Notes under the pieces: generated by a model
Told to the model about the DNA's origin: nothing
Seen by the model: only the letters and a program-made list of their open reading frames with translations
The model's database searches: none
Assembly: GCA_001701165.1 (NCBI GenBank)
Contig: DAAP01000028.1
Location: 1-64,000 of the forward strand
Source of the DNA: Bacteroidales bacterium H4
Lineage (GTDB): Bacteria; Bacteroidota; Bacteroidia; Bacteroidales; Muribaculaceae
Length of the DNA: 64,000 bases
Direction of reading: 5' to 3'
Position numbers and translations under genes: made by a program
Shown here: positions 43,049-51,409 of the stretch, one piece after another
Position numbering within the stretch: position 1 is the stretch's first letter
Layout of the letters: each line of letters begins with the position of its first letter

Positions 43049-43496
43049 ACTGGTTAAGTTTGGGTAATTAGGTTATTAGGTGATATATGTGAATTGAATG
43101 TTTTTTCGGTGACACCGGTCTGTCTCATGGTCTGTCGCGCGAACGCCTCGGGACCTCGCGCGGTGTTTTCCACACAAACGGATGTCATTGCCACCATTAC
43201 GAGCGGCAAACACGGTAGAGGGTGATGTACATGACTTAGATTTGAAGATACAAGGCCAGGTTCATCGTAGGTTCAGTCGCACGAAAACTTGCACACACAA
43301 GTATTCATATATAGTAGTGCATAGCACGCCTATACAACTGCAAAGTTAATAATTATTATTGATTCGAGCAACAAGTGCCTTACGTTTTTTTTGATTTTTT
43401 CACCAAAAACCGACTAAGAGCCACTTTCGCGCCTGTTTTTGCGGCACTCAACATTTTTTGTTTATTTTGTCCGAAAGGCCGACCATCCCGACAGGG
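43049..43496. other. Intergenic region: long leader and promoter
   Basis: It holds a promoter (43341-43372, minus) and the ~285-nt leader of the PD40/amidase operon. The rest, up to the tatC stop, is T-rich without a clear terminator or gene. Confidence 0.6.
43341..43372 (-). promoter_or_regulatory. Promoter of the PD40-amidase operon
   Basis: Minus strand: GTTG (43372-43369), 20-bp spacer, TAACTTTG (43348-43341). Confidence 0.7.
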
Positions 43497-44360
43497 CTAC
43501 GCATCATCCCGATTTGCATTATCGCCACAATGTTCGACAATCTCGTCGCCACGCCGACTGTCGATGTTGTCACCCTTGGGTACGAGCATCGCACTGGCTT
43601 CCCAAAGTGCATAGACGGGCAGAAATACTATCATCAGCGTAAACAAGTCGCTGGTGGGGGTAATGATGGCACTGATTACAAGAATGACCACTATGGCATA
43701 GCGGCGCGAGCGGCTGAAAAAGCCTCGCTTGAGTATGCCCATACGCCCCAGCATCCACGCCAACAACGGCAGCTCGAAAAGCACACCCATGGCCAAGGTG
43801 AGCAAGTAGAAGGTGTCCATATAGGAGTCGAGCGTGATGGTATTGGTTATACGATCCGACAGACTGTATTGGGACAAAAAACGAAGAGCTAACGGAAAAA
43901 CTATAAAATACCCCACGGCGCATCCGGCATAAAACATGGCGTTGCCCCACAAAAAAGCACGACGAGCACCACGCCGTTCGCGCTCATACAACCCCGGGCG
44001 CACAAAAGTCCACAGGAGATATATGACTATCGGAAAGCCTATTATGAACGCCAGCCACAACGAGGCGCTCATCTGTGTCATAAACTGGCTGGTAAGGTTG
44101 ATACTGATCAAGTCGACATGAAATCCGGTGCTACCGAGGTCAGGCAACCAGTCACCGTCACCGCTGATAAACCCGAATAGTCTGTAAGTCACGAAATCCT
44201 GCGAACACGGCGCTGTGATGACGTGCTCGAAAATCCACCGCATACAGCAGAAAAGCACAATCACCAGCACAAGCAAAACGGCAAATATGCGCACAAGCAC
44301 ACCACGCAGTTCGGCCAAATGCTTCCAAAAAGACATCTCGCCGCTGCGGCTTTCCCGCAT
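43497..44360 (-). CDS. tatC: Sec-independent translocase subunit TatC
   Basis: The multi-spanning receptor subunit of the twin-arginine translocase, which exports folded proteins. Six membrane helices are visible, and the N-terminal family motif MSFWKHLAELRGVLVRI is intact, as is the periplasmic/second-helix FMTQMSASLWLAFIIGFPIVIYLLWTFVRPGLYERER. Start choice: ATG at 44360 (287 residues); a TTG at 44393 or the ATG at 44336 directly before SFWKHL are alternatives. It lies 40 bp or less after tatA on the same strand. The C-terminus has a charged extension (PKGDNIDSRRGDEIVEHCG). Confidence 0.95.
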   Translation of the reverse strand: MRESRSGEMSFWKHLAELRGVLVRIFAVLLVLVIVLFCCMRWIFEHVITAPCSQDFVTYRLFGFISGDGDWLPDLGSTGFHVDLISINLTSQFMTQMSASLWLAFIIGFPIVIYLLWTFVRPGLYERERRGARRAFLWGNAMFYAGCAVGYFIVFPLALRFLSQYSLSDRITNTITLDSYMDTFYLLTLAMGVLFELPLLAWMLGRMGILKRGFFSRSRRYAIVVILVISAIITPTSDLFTLMIVFLPVYALWEASAMLVPKGDNIDSRRGDEIVEHCGDNANRDDA

Positions 44361-44401
44361 GTCGGCACTTTCGCGTTCGGACACTTCGAGCAACGTTTCG
44401 T

Positions 44402-44731
44402 TCAGTCTTTATCCGTGTAACGGTCGCGATAGCGGCCATCACGGCGGTCATCATCGCGGCGGTCACGGTCGTCGTAGCGGTCGTCACGGCGGTCATCGGC
44501 TCTGTCATCTCGATAACGGTCATCATCGCGGCGATCATCAGCGCGACGTATCGGCTTGTTAATTTCCTCTTTGGCATCCTCAAGACCCTGCTTGAACTGA
44601 TGGACGCCACGCCCCATATTCCGCATAATCTTAGGAAGACGTGCTGCGCCGAAAATAAGCAGAATAACAACGATTATAAATATCAATTGGGCACCGCGCA
44701 TGCCGAGGAAAAGAGGTATCGTAGTAAGCAT
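44402..44731 (-). CDS. tatA: Twin-arginine translocase subunit TatA/E with Arg/Asp-rich tail
   Basis: A 109-residue protein from the ATG at 44731. The single N-terminal helix and hinge are typical (GMRGAQLIFIIVVILLIFGAARLPKIMRNMGRGVHQFKQGLEDAKEEI). The last ~55 residues are an unusual Arg/Asp/Tyr low-complexity tail made of RDD and RYRD units, which would form a charged zipper and be disordered. TatA subunits often end in acidic tails, but this strictly alternating mixed-charge sequence is striking. The frame is open further upstream, but the promoter at 44796-44803 and the TatA pattern support 44731. Followed by tatC. Confidence 0.92.
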   Translation of the reverse strand: MLTTIPLFLGMRGAQLIFIIVVILLIFGAARLPKIMRNMGRGVHQFKQGLEDAKEEINKPIRRADDRRDDDRYRDDRADDRRDDRYDDRDRRDDDRRDGRYRDRYTDKD

Positions 44732-44795
44732 ATCATCTGGATTTATAAATGTTAAGAATAGCGACACTACCCGGAGGTCCGTCACGTTGTAGCGC

Positions 44796-44833
44796 CAAAG
44801 TTAGTCATATTTTCCGAAAAATGACTAACTTTG
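44796..44833. promoter_or_regulatory. Symmetric divergent promoter palindrome of tatA and fabD
   Basis: A 13-bp perfect inverted repeat, CAAAGTTAGTCAT (44796-44808) and ATGACTAACTTTG (44821-44833), around a 12-nt spacer. The right arm ends in TAACTTTG, the -7 box for fabD, and the left arm is its mirror, the -7 box for tatA. Each arm's GTTAG lies about 20 bp upstream of the other's -7 box, where a -33 element is expected, so the two promoters appear to interlock. Confidence 0.75.
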
Positions 44834-44892
44834 CAGCTCCAAAAAACCAAAGACAAGGCAAAAAGAGTAATTTACAAACCAATAACTTCAGA

Positions 44893-45771
44893 ATGAAAGC
44901 ATACGTATTCCCCGGACAGGGGGCGCAATTTGTAGGTATGGGCAAGGACCTATATGACAATAATGCGCAGGTGCGCGAAACCATGGAGCGCGCCAACGAA
45001 ATTTTGGGATTTCGCATCACCGACTTGATGTTTAGCGGCACAGATGAAGACCTTCGCCAAACCGCAGTCACCCAACCTGCTATCTTTATACACAGCGTAA
45101 GCCTTGCCCTCGCATTGGGCGAAGACTTCCGTCCCGATATGGTCGCCGGCCACTCGCTTGGCGAATTTTCAGCACTCGTGGCCGCCGGAGCAATGCGCTT
45201 CGAAGACGGCCTGCGCCTCGTGGCCGCCCGCGCTCACGCAATGCAGGAAGCCTGCGAGCTCAACCCCTCAACCATGGCAGCCATCCTCGCACTGCCCGAT
45301 GAGACTGTCGAAAACATCTGCAAAGAAGTCGAAGGCATAGTGGTTTGCGCCAACTACAACTGCCCCGGACAAATCGTAATCTCCGGCGAAAACGAAGCCA
45401 TAGACGCCGCCTGCGCCAAGGCCCTCGAAGCCGGAGCCAAACGTGCTCTCAAACTTAAAGTCGGCGGAGGCTTCCATTCACCCTGCATGGAACCGGCACG
45501 CGCCAAACTCGCAGCTGCCATTGACGCCACGACTTTCAGCGTTCCTCGCTGCCCGGTATACCAGAATGTAGACGCCAAGCCTCATACCGACCCGACCGAA
45601 ATCAAAGCCAACCTCGTAGCTCAGCTCACCGCCCCGGTGCGCTGGACCCAGAGCGTGCGCAATATGATTGCAGACGGAGCAACCGAATTCGTAGAACTCG
45701 GCCCGGGCAAAGTCCTGCAAGGTCTCGTGTCCAAGATTGACCGCAGCGTAACCGTCAGCGGCATGCAGTAA
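44893..45771 (+). CDS. fabD: Malonyl-CoA:ACP transacylase
   Basis: A 292-residue enzyme that loads malonyl groups on acyl-carrier protein for fatty-acid synthesis. The start at 44893 (MKAYVFPGQGAQFVGMG) matches family length; an upstream frame would run through the promoter. Motifs: GQGAQ at residue ~9, GHSLGEFSALVAAG with the nucleophilic serine (about 88), the arginine in RLVAARAHAMQEA (about 113), and the catalytic histidine in GGFHSPCM (about 197). Stand-alone with a strong terminator downstream. Confidence 0.96.
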   Translation: MKAYVFPGQGAQFVGMGKDLYDNNAQVRETMERANEILGFRITDLMFSGTDEDLRQTAVTQPAIFIHSVSLALALGEDFRPDMVAGHSLGEFSALVAAGAMRFEDGLRLVAARAHAMQEACELNPSTMAAILALPDETVENICKEVEGIVVCANYNCPGQIVISGENEAIDAACAKALEAGAKRALKLKVGGGFHSPCMEPARAKLAAAIDATTFSVPRCPVYQNVDAKPHTDPTEIKANLVAQLTAPVRWTQSVRNMIADGATEFVELGPGKVLQGLVSKIDRSVTVSGMQ

Positions 45772-45828
45772 ACGCCGATACGGACACACAAGCGTCCTAT
45801 TTCAATAAACAAGCACCCGAATCAACAC

Positions 45829-45876
45829 AAAAAAACGGTGCGCGACCTCCTTTGCGGAGACGCGCACCGTTTTTTT
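45829..45876. terminator. Bidirectional terminator between fabD and the ferredoxin gene
   Basis: Stem AAAAAACGGTGCGCG-type arm (45829-45844) with its complement (45861-45876), A-rich before and T-rich after, with a small inner CTCC/GGAG hairpin. Confidence 0.9.
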
Positions 45877-45892
45877 ATGGCGTAAGCGAAAC

Positions 45893-46063
45893 TTATGCCG
45901 GGGGATTGATAGCTCCGGTGGGGCATACCTCGGCACAGCTGCCGCATTCGATGCAGGTGTCGGGATCGATGTGATAGATATCACCCTCGCTGATAGCTTC
46001 AACGGGGCATACGGGCTGACATGTGCCGCAAGCCACGCAGATGTCTGTAATTACGTAAGCCAT
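45893..46063 (-). CDS. Small 2[4Fe-4S] ferredoxin
   Basis: A 56-residue bacterial ferredoxin. Translation gives two complete CxxCxxCxxxCP motifs: CVACGTCQPVCPVEAI (about residues 9-24) and CIECGSCAEVCPTGAI (about 37-52). It carries electrons at low potential in the cytoplasm, for example for pyruvate:ferredoxin oxidoreductase or the Nfn-like complex encoded at 15.7-18 kb (that link is inference). Own promoter at 46122-46152 and a strong terminator at 45829-45876 make it a single-gene unit. Confidence 0.96.
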   Translation of the reverse strand: MAYVITDICVACGTCQPVCPVEAISEGDIYHIDPDTCIECGSCAEVCPTGAINPPA

Positions 46064-46121
46064 AGTGGTTTAATGTTGTGTTTTGTTGTGAATAATTACG
46101 TTTCGTCCGATTTGGGGTCTG

Positions 46122-46152
46122 CAAATGTACTCTTTTTTTTGCGACGGACAAT
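46122..46152 (-). promoter_or_regulatory. Promoter of the ferredoxin gene
   Basis: Minus strand: ATTG (46152-46149), 19-bp spacer, TACATTTG (46129-46122), about 60 bp upstream of the ATG. Confidence 0.75.
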
Positions 46153-46355
46153 AACTTCGGATGCTTTTTGTGGCCAAAAAATTTTAAAAAGGCTTCGATG
46201 ACACAAAACACACCACACATAACATATCTATAAGGCGTCATACAATGACGCGCGACATAGTCTCGTCTATTGAGACACCCCCGCCTTTTCGACAAGCCGC
46301 TACTACATCTTTTATTTTTTGAAAACGCAATATATTCAGATGCCGAAATTTTTTG

Positions 46356-46363
46356 TAATTTTG
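46356..46363 (+). promoter_or_regulatory. Candidate -7 box of cstA
   Basis: TAATTTTG fits TAnnTTTG; the leader to the ATG is about 130 nt and includes an ACGCAC/GTGCGT hairpin. Confidence 0.5.
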
Positions 46364-46498
46364 TGGAGAATCAACGGCCGTTTCGCCCCATAGACGAGAC
46401 GGCAGGGTTTAGGCTATGGTACTTGTGAACGCACCCTCCGGAGTGCGTCATCAAGCGTCATTACGCCATATATCACCATCAATGAAGATATTATCATT

Positions 46499-47935
46499 AT
46501 GACAGCTTTTCTTGTAGCACTGGCAGTGCTTGTCGGTGGATACATTGTCTACGGAGCCTTGGTCGAAAAAGTGTTCGGCATAGACCCCAAGCGCCTTACC
46601 CCGGCACACGCCCTCAAGGACGGCGTGGACTATGTGCCGATGCCGGCATGGAGGGTATTCCTGATTCAATTTCTGAACATTGCGGGCCTTGGCCCGATTT
46701 TCGGCGCCATCATGGGCGTGATGTTCGGACCGGCAGCCTTTCTGTGGATTGTCTTCGGAACAATTTTCGCCGGCGGCGTACACGACTTTGTCTCGGCAAT
46801 GATGTCGCTGCGCATGGGCGGCAAATCGTTGCCCGAAATCGTAGGCAGCCAGTTGGGGACATCCATAAAGAACGTCATACGTATATTCTCGGTGGTGTTG
46901 CTGATTTTGGTGGCCGCAGTTTTCGTAGTCACGCCCGCCGACCTCCTTTCCGGGATGACAAAATGGGACAGCACTATATGGATAGCTCTAATATTCGGCT
47001 ACTATATCTTGGCCACACTACTGCCCATAGACAAACTTATCGGCAACATCTATCCGGTGTTTGGCGCGGCACTGCTGTTCATGGCCGCAGGCTTAATGGG
47101 TTACATGTTGTTCGGTGATGTCACCATTCCGGACGGTTTTGCCGACGGCCTTGCCTCACGCAACGGCGACAACCCGGTGTTTCCTATGATGTTTGTCTCC
47201 ATAGCCTGCGGCGCCATTTCCGGCTTCCACGCCACTCAGTCGCCTATGATGACGCGATGTCTGACCAACGAACGCCTTGCCCGTCCTATATTCTATGGGG
47301 CCATGGTCGCCGAAGGCCTTGTGGCGCTGATTTGGGCGGCGGCAGCCATTGCGTTCACCGGCGGATACTCGCAATTGGGCGAATACATGGCCGCGCACAA
47401 CAACTACGCCGGCGCATTGGTGCAGGACGTCAGCATCTCATGGCTGGGCACCGTCGGCGGCATTCTTGCGCTGCTGGGCGTCATAGCCGCACCCATCACC
47501 ACGGGAGACACCGCTCTTCGCTCGGCACGCCTGACCGCCGCCGACATGTTCTCCTTTACACAAAAAAAGCTGTGGCACAGACTGGTGGCAAGTGTGCCTG
47601 TTTTCGCCGCATGCTTTGTAGTGATGATGATAGACTTCAATGTGCTGTGGAGATACTTTGCATGGAGCAACCAGACACTGGCCGTCTTCACATTATGGGC
47701 GTGCACGGTTTATCTGGCACGTCGCGGCAAGGCCTTCATAATCACTATGCTGCCGGCCATGTTCATGACCGCTGTAAGCGTGTCTTACCTACTGTTTGCA
47801 CGCCGTCCCGAGGGCTTCGGCCTTGACTGGACAGTGGCCACGGTCATCGGCGTAGCCACGGCCACAATACCGGCTCTGATTTTTGCCCGGTGGCTGGTGC
47901 GCTTTCGCCGCCACAACACCATGTTCAAAGACTGA
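46499..47935 (+). CDS. cstA: Carbon starvation protein CstA family transporter
   Basis: A 478-residue inner-membrane protein with about 12-13 hydrophobic helices. The CstA family pattern is clear: YGALVEKVFGIDPKRLTPAHALKDGVDYVPMPAWRVFLIQFLNIAGLGPIFGAIMG, then GGVHDFVSAMMSLRMGGKSLPEIVG and GFHATQSPMMTRC. Family members import peptides or pyruvate during nutrient limitation. This is the shorter form common in anaerobes (the E. coli protein is about 700 residues). The PHP phosphatase gene follows after 50 bp. Confidence 0.93.
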   Translation: MTAFLVALAVLVGGYIVYGALVEKVFGIDPKRLTPAHALKDGVDYVPMPAWRVFLIQFLNIAGLGPIFGAIMGVMFGPAAFLWIVFGTIFAGGVHDFVSAMMSLRMGGKSLPEIVGSQLGTSIKNVIRIFSVVLLILVAAVFVVTPADLLSGMTKWDSTIWIALIFGYYILATLLPIDKLIGNIYPVFGAALLFMAAGLMGYMLFGDVTIPDGFADGLASRNGDNPVFPMMFVSIACGAISGFHATQSPMMTRCLTNERLARPIFYGAMVAEGLVALIWAAAAIAFTGGYSQLGEYMAAHNNYAGALVQDVSISWLGTVGGILALLGVIAAPITTGDTALRSARLTAADMFSFTQKKLWHRLVASVPVFAACFVVMMIDFNVLWRYFAWSNQTLAVFTLWACTVYLARRGKAFIITMLPAMFMTAVSVSYLLFARRPEGFGLDWTVATVIGVATATIPALIFARWLVRFRRHNTMFKD

Positions 47936-47985
47936 AGACAAACAAGGTCCGATGATTCCAAAGGCCTGACGGCCATTTATGACTG

Positions 47986-48822
47986 ATGAAAGACTTTCGA
48001 TCCATCATAGGCACAGACACCGCTTACAACTTCCACTCGCACACCCAATTCTGCGACGGACATGCCGACATTGCAGCCTTTGCCGAGGCGGCAGCCAAGG
48101 CCGAAATGCACCATTACGGATACAGCCCCCATTCGCCCGTGCCTATCGACTCGCCCTGCAATATGAAGGCTGAAGATGTCCCGGCATATTTTGCCGAAGT
48201 GGAGGCGGCACAACGGCGTTGGCCGCAAATGCACATCTACCGCTCTATGGAAGTGGATTACCTCGGCACACAATGGGGCCCCTCGTCCCGGTATTTCCGC
48301 GACTTGGGACTGGACTACGTCATAGGCTCGGTACACTTCATCCCGGCCAAAGACGACCGCAGCCTGTACATCGATATAGACGGCAGTCCCGAGCGCTTTA
48401 TGCGCAACATGCACACGCACTTCGGCGATGACATCGAGTACGTGGCACGCACCTTCTACGACCACAGCGCCGAGATGCTGGCCCACGGAGGATTGGACAT
48501 CCTCGGACACTTGGACAAGGTAGAACAAAACGGTGTGGTCTTCGACCCGGACTTGGTGCAGCACGGATGGTATTTGGACACCATAGACGCCTTTCTGCAC
48601 GAGGTCGCCGCCTCTGGCATCACAGTCGAAGTCAATACCAAGGCATTGGCACGCCTTGGACGCCTATTCCCTGACGAAAGATGGATGCCGCGCATAATTG
48701 CCGACGGTGTGCCCGTGGTAGTCAACAGTGATGCACACGATCCGGCGCTCATAGACGCCGGACGACCCTACGCACTACGCATCATCCAAAAGCTACGGAA
48801 TGAATACCATCAGACAGATTAA
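47986..48822 (+). CDS. PHP-domain phosphatase (histidinol-phosphatase-like)
   Basis: A 278-residue metal-dependent phosphoesterase of the PHP superfamily. Metal ligands are visible: NFHSHTQFCDGHA (H-x-H...D, about residues 16-28), HHYGYSPHSPV (His), the Glu in YRSMEVDYLG (about 88), GSVHFIP (His), LDILGHLDKV (His), and VVNSDAHDP (D-x-H, about 246). This fits the HisK-type histidinol phosphatase of the histidine pathway, but other PHP phosphatases share the pattern. No histidine-synthesis genes are nearby. Confidence 0.85.
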   Translation: MKDFRSIIGTDTAYNFHSHTQFCDGHADIAAFAEAAAKAEMHHYGYSPHSPVPIDSPCNMKAEDVPAYFAEVEAAQRRWPQMHIYRSMEVDYLGTQWGPSSRYFRDLGLDYVIGSVHFIPAKDDRSLYIDIDGSPERFMRNMHTHFGDDIEYVARTFYDHSAEMLAHGGLDILGHLDKVEQNGVVFDPDLVQHGWYLDTIDAFLHEVAASGITVEVNTKALARLGRLFPDERWMPRIIADGVPVVVNSDAHDPALIDAGRPYALRIIQKLRNEYHQTD

Positions 48823-48851
48823 CTCCTACAAACAAGTCATATCACCATAAT

Positions 48852-50081
48852 ATGAAGCTAAGTACACGCATCATGAAAAGTATACAAGACTTAAAACGCC
48901 TGGCAGGCATCGCAGCCACTATCGCCGTGGCAGTCGCCACCGTCTCCTGCGGGTCGTCAAAAGACGAGCCCGAAGGTCCGACTAATGAGCATACCGTCAT
49001 CGTATATATGGCGGCGTGCAACAGTCTCGGCTCGGGGGGCTACGATCGGCAAGACCTTATCGAGATGCAGGAAGCCGTTGCAAACAACACCTTGCACGGC
49101 CAGGTGCTGGTGTACCGCGGCGACATCGACGGCAACGCCAAGTTGTACCGCATGACCGCCGAAGGCCCCAAGCCCTTGCGCGACTACGCCTCAGACGGGC
49201 TCAGCTCGGTACATTCCGAGCGCATGATAAACGTGCTCAAAGATGCACGTACCCTCGCCCCGGCACGTTCTTACGGTCTGGTTCTTTGGAGCCACGGCAA
49301 CGGATGGCTTCAAACAGGCATAGAGGACAATAATCACGAATTCCAACCCACGGCATGGGGCGAAGACCGCGGACGCGTGATGAACATCACCACACTGCGC
49401 CGCGTGCTCGAACAAGTCGGTACATGGGCGTACATCTACTTCGACTGCTGCTTTATGGCCTCCGTAGAAGTGGTGTACGAGCTGCGCAACACCGCCCCTT
49501 ATATTATAGGCAGCGCCACCGAACTGCTGCTAACCGGGATGCCATACGAGAAAAACATTCCCTGCCTGTTCGAATATGCCGATGGGGGCTTGGTTCGCGC
49601 CGCCACCAATACTTTTAACTATTACAACGACATGACCACACCCAAAGACCGTACATGCACCATCAGCGTAGTGTCCACAGCGGCACTTGACGACGTGGCC
49701 GCCGCCTGCCGCGACATCCTCGTCACGGGCAAAGGCAAGTTGCCGGACGGATTCAGACAGCAGCCTTTCATGGTCGGAAGCCGATGCTGGTTTTACGACT
49801 TGGGACACTACTATGACGGCCTGTGCCAATACATCGCCGAAGACGTTGCCCGGCCCGAGGGACAAGGCACGCAGCTGAAAGCGGCGCTGGACGCAGCCCT
49901 GAACCGCGCCGTGATATACGCCGCAGCCACCCCGAGGCTATGGAACCGCATCAGCCTCGAGTACCATTGCGGATTGTCCACTTATCCGCTCGAGGACGCC
50001 GCTGCAGCGTCCGTCAAAAATTACAACACCCTGACGTGGTACTCCGATGTATCGCAGCACGCTTTCAGCACCAAAGACTGA
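48852..50081 (+). CDS. Clostripain-family (C11) cysteine protease lipoprotein
   Basis: A 409-residue predicted lipoprotein: the signal peptide ends in a lipobox (ATVSC, Cys about residue 34 from the first ATG; a second start at 48882 gives a more usual signal length). The C11 caspase-like fold is visible: NEHTVIVYMAACNSL, the histidine in YGLVLWSHGNGWLQ (about 148), and the catalytic cysteine in YIYFDCCFMASVEVVYEL (about 198). Family enzymes cut after basic residues and often self-activate. It is likely periplasmic or surface-exposed in this organism. Confidence 0.92.
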   Translation: MKLSTRIMKSIQDLKRLAGIAATIAVAVATVSCGSSKDEPEGPTNEHTVIVYMAACNSLGSGGYDRQDLIEMQEAVANNTLHGQVLVYRGDIDGNAKLYRMTAEGPKPLRDYASDGLSSVHSERMINVLKDARTLAPARSYGLVLWSHGNGWLQTGIEDNNHEFQPTAWGEDRGRVMNITTLRRVLEQVGTWAYIYFDCCFMASVEVVYELRNTAPYIIGSATELLLTGMPYEKNIPCLFEYADGGLVRAATNTFNYYNDMTTPKDRTCTISVVSTAALDDVAAACRDILVTGKGKLPDGFRQQPFMVGSRCWFYDLGHYYDGLCQYIAEDVARPEGQGTQLKAALDAALNRAVIYAAATPRLWNRISLEYHCGLSTYPLEDAAAASVKNYNTLTWYSDVSQHAFSTKD

Positions 50082-50155
50082 CACGACCCGGCCACGGCAT
50101 GACAGTCGGGGGATTTGAGCCACCACGCCACAACAACCACAGATAGACACAAACC

Positions 50156-51253
50156 ATGTTTCCACTATTGCAAACGCCCATCAACTTGCTGCCCGACAGC
50201 ATCCCCTCCATCAAAGAGGAAATAAAGCAAGTACAGTCGCTGCCCTTTGACGATCTAATCAACAACCTGGTGACCTCGGCCGTGCACTTCACCATCGACT
50301 TGGTGACAGCCCTTATAGTGTTCTATATAGGCAAGCTCATCATCAAGCGCATATACCGCGTAGTATCGGCGGTGATGACGCGGCGCAAAGTCGATAGATC
50401 ACTGGCCACATTTATCCTGAGCATGATCAAAATCGTGCTCTACTTCCTACTCATCGTCATCGTAATCGGCATCCTCGGCATCGAGACCTCGTCCTTTATC
50501 GCGCTCTTTGCCTCGGCCGGCGTCGCAATCGGCATGGCACTGAGCGGCACACTCCAAAACTTTGCCGGCGGTGTACTCATACTGTTGCTGAAGCCATACA
50601 AGGTTGGCGACTATATCGAAGCCCAAGGCTTCGCCGGATATGTGCGCGAAATCCAGATATTCCATACCATCATCTGCACTTACGACAACAAGACCATCAT
50701 CATCCCCAACGGCGGACTGTCCACCGGCAGCATCAACAACTGGTCGCGTCAGGACTACCGTCGCGTCGAATGGACCGTATCCATCGCATACGGCGACAAC
50801 GTGGCCAATGCCCGCCGAGCAATACTGTCAATCTTTGCCTCGGACGACCGCATAGTCGCCAAGTACGTCGAAGACGACCGTGCACGCTACGAAGCACAGC
50901 AACAGGCTATCGCCGAGACTCAGACCAAAAGCGAGACCGTCAAAGAAGAAAAGCCGCACGGACGCCTATGGCGCATGTTTCACCGCCGCGTGCGCCAACA
51001 TGTCGAACAGATAAGCAAAGACATCCCGACACCCACCGAGGCACTGGGCACCGCTCGCGTAGACCGCTCGCCCTCAGTAACAGTCGAAGGCCTCGACGCC
51101 TCCTCGGTGACACTCAAAGCACGCGCATGGGTACGCAGCGAGCATTATTGGTCCCTGTATTACGATATGTACGAGCGTCTTTACTCCGAACTACCCAATG
51201 CCGGAGTACACTTCCCCTTCCCCCAACTGGACGTACACCTTACACATCAGTAG
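50156..51253 (+). CDS. MscS-family mechanosensitive channel
   Basis: A 365-residue inner-membrane channel that releases solutes on osmotic down-shock. Helices at about 42-62 and 80-105, and the pore helix ASAGVAIGMALSGTLQNFAGGVLILLLKPYKVGD (about 119-152), followed by the beta domain (YIEAQGFAGYVREIQIFHTIICTYDNKTIIIPNGGLSTGSINNWSR). Odd feature: the C-terminal alpha/beta domain is interrupted by a ~75-residue charged insertion (about 235-310, AQQQAIAETQTKSETVKEEKPHGR...), which is not in canonical MscS and may be regulatory. Confidence 0.93.
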   Translation: MFPLLQTPINLLPDSIPSIKEEIKQVQSLPFDDLINNLVTSAVHFTIDLVTALIVFYIGKLIIKRIYRVVSAVMTRRKVDRSLATFILSMIKIVLYFLLIVIVIGILGIETSSFIALFASAGVAIGMALSGTLQNFAGGVLILLLKPYKVGDYIEAQGFAGYVREIQIFHTIICTYDNKTIIIPNGGLSTGSINNWSRQDYRRVEWTVSIAYGDNVANARRAILSIFASDDRIVAKYVEDDRARYEAQQQAIAETQTKSETVKEEKPHGRLWRMFHRRVRQHVEQISKDIPTPTEALGTARVDRSPSVTVEGLDASSVTLKARAWVRSEHYWSLYYDMYERLYSELPNAGVHFPFPQLDVHLTHQ

Positions 51254-51370
51254 AATTCGGCATACATCTATCTGCGGCCGGACAACGTGAATGTCGCCCG
51301 GCCGCATGCGTTTATCAAATACCCTATATTTTGGATGTGCGTACATAGAAGCTATATGACGCAAAAATCG

Positions 51371-51378
51371 TACCTTTG
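51371..51378 (+). promoter_or_regulatory. Candidate -7 box of the TonB-dependent receptor gene
   Basis: TACCTTTG fits TAnnTTTG, 32 bp upstream of the ATG at 51410. Confidence 0.55.
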
Positions 51379-51409
51379 CACTCGAATAAGCCAACATATT
51401 TGACTACAA

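Larger units (their letters stand above)
46064..46498. other. Intergenic region between ferredoxin and cstA
   Basis: It holds divergent promoters (ferredoxin, 46122-46152 minus; cstA, 46356-46363 plus) and a short hairpin in the cstA leader (46425-46446, ACGCAC/GTGCGT). No gene is seen. Confidence 0.7.
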
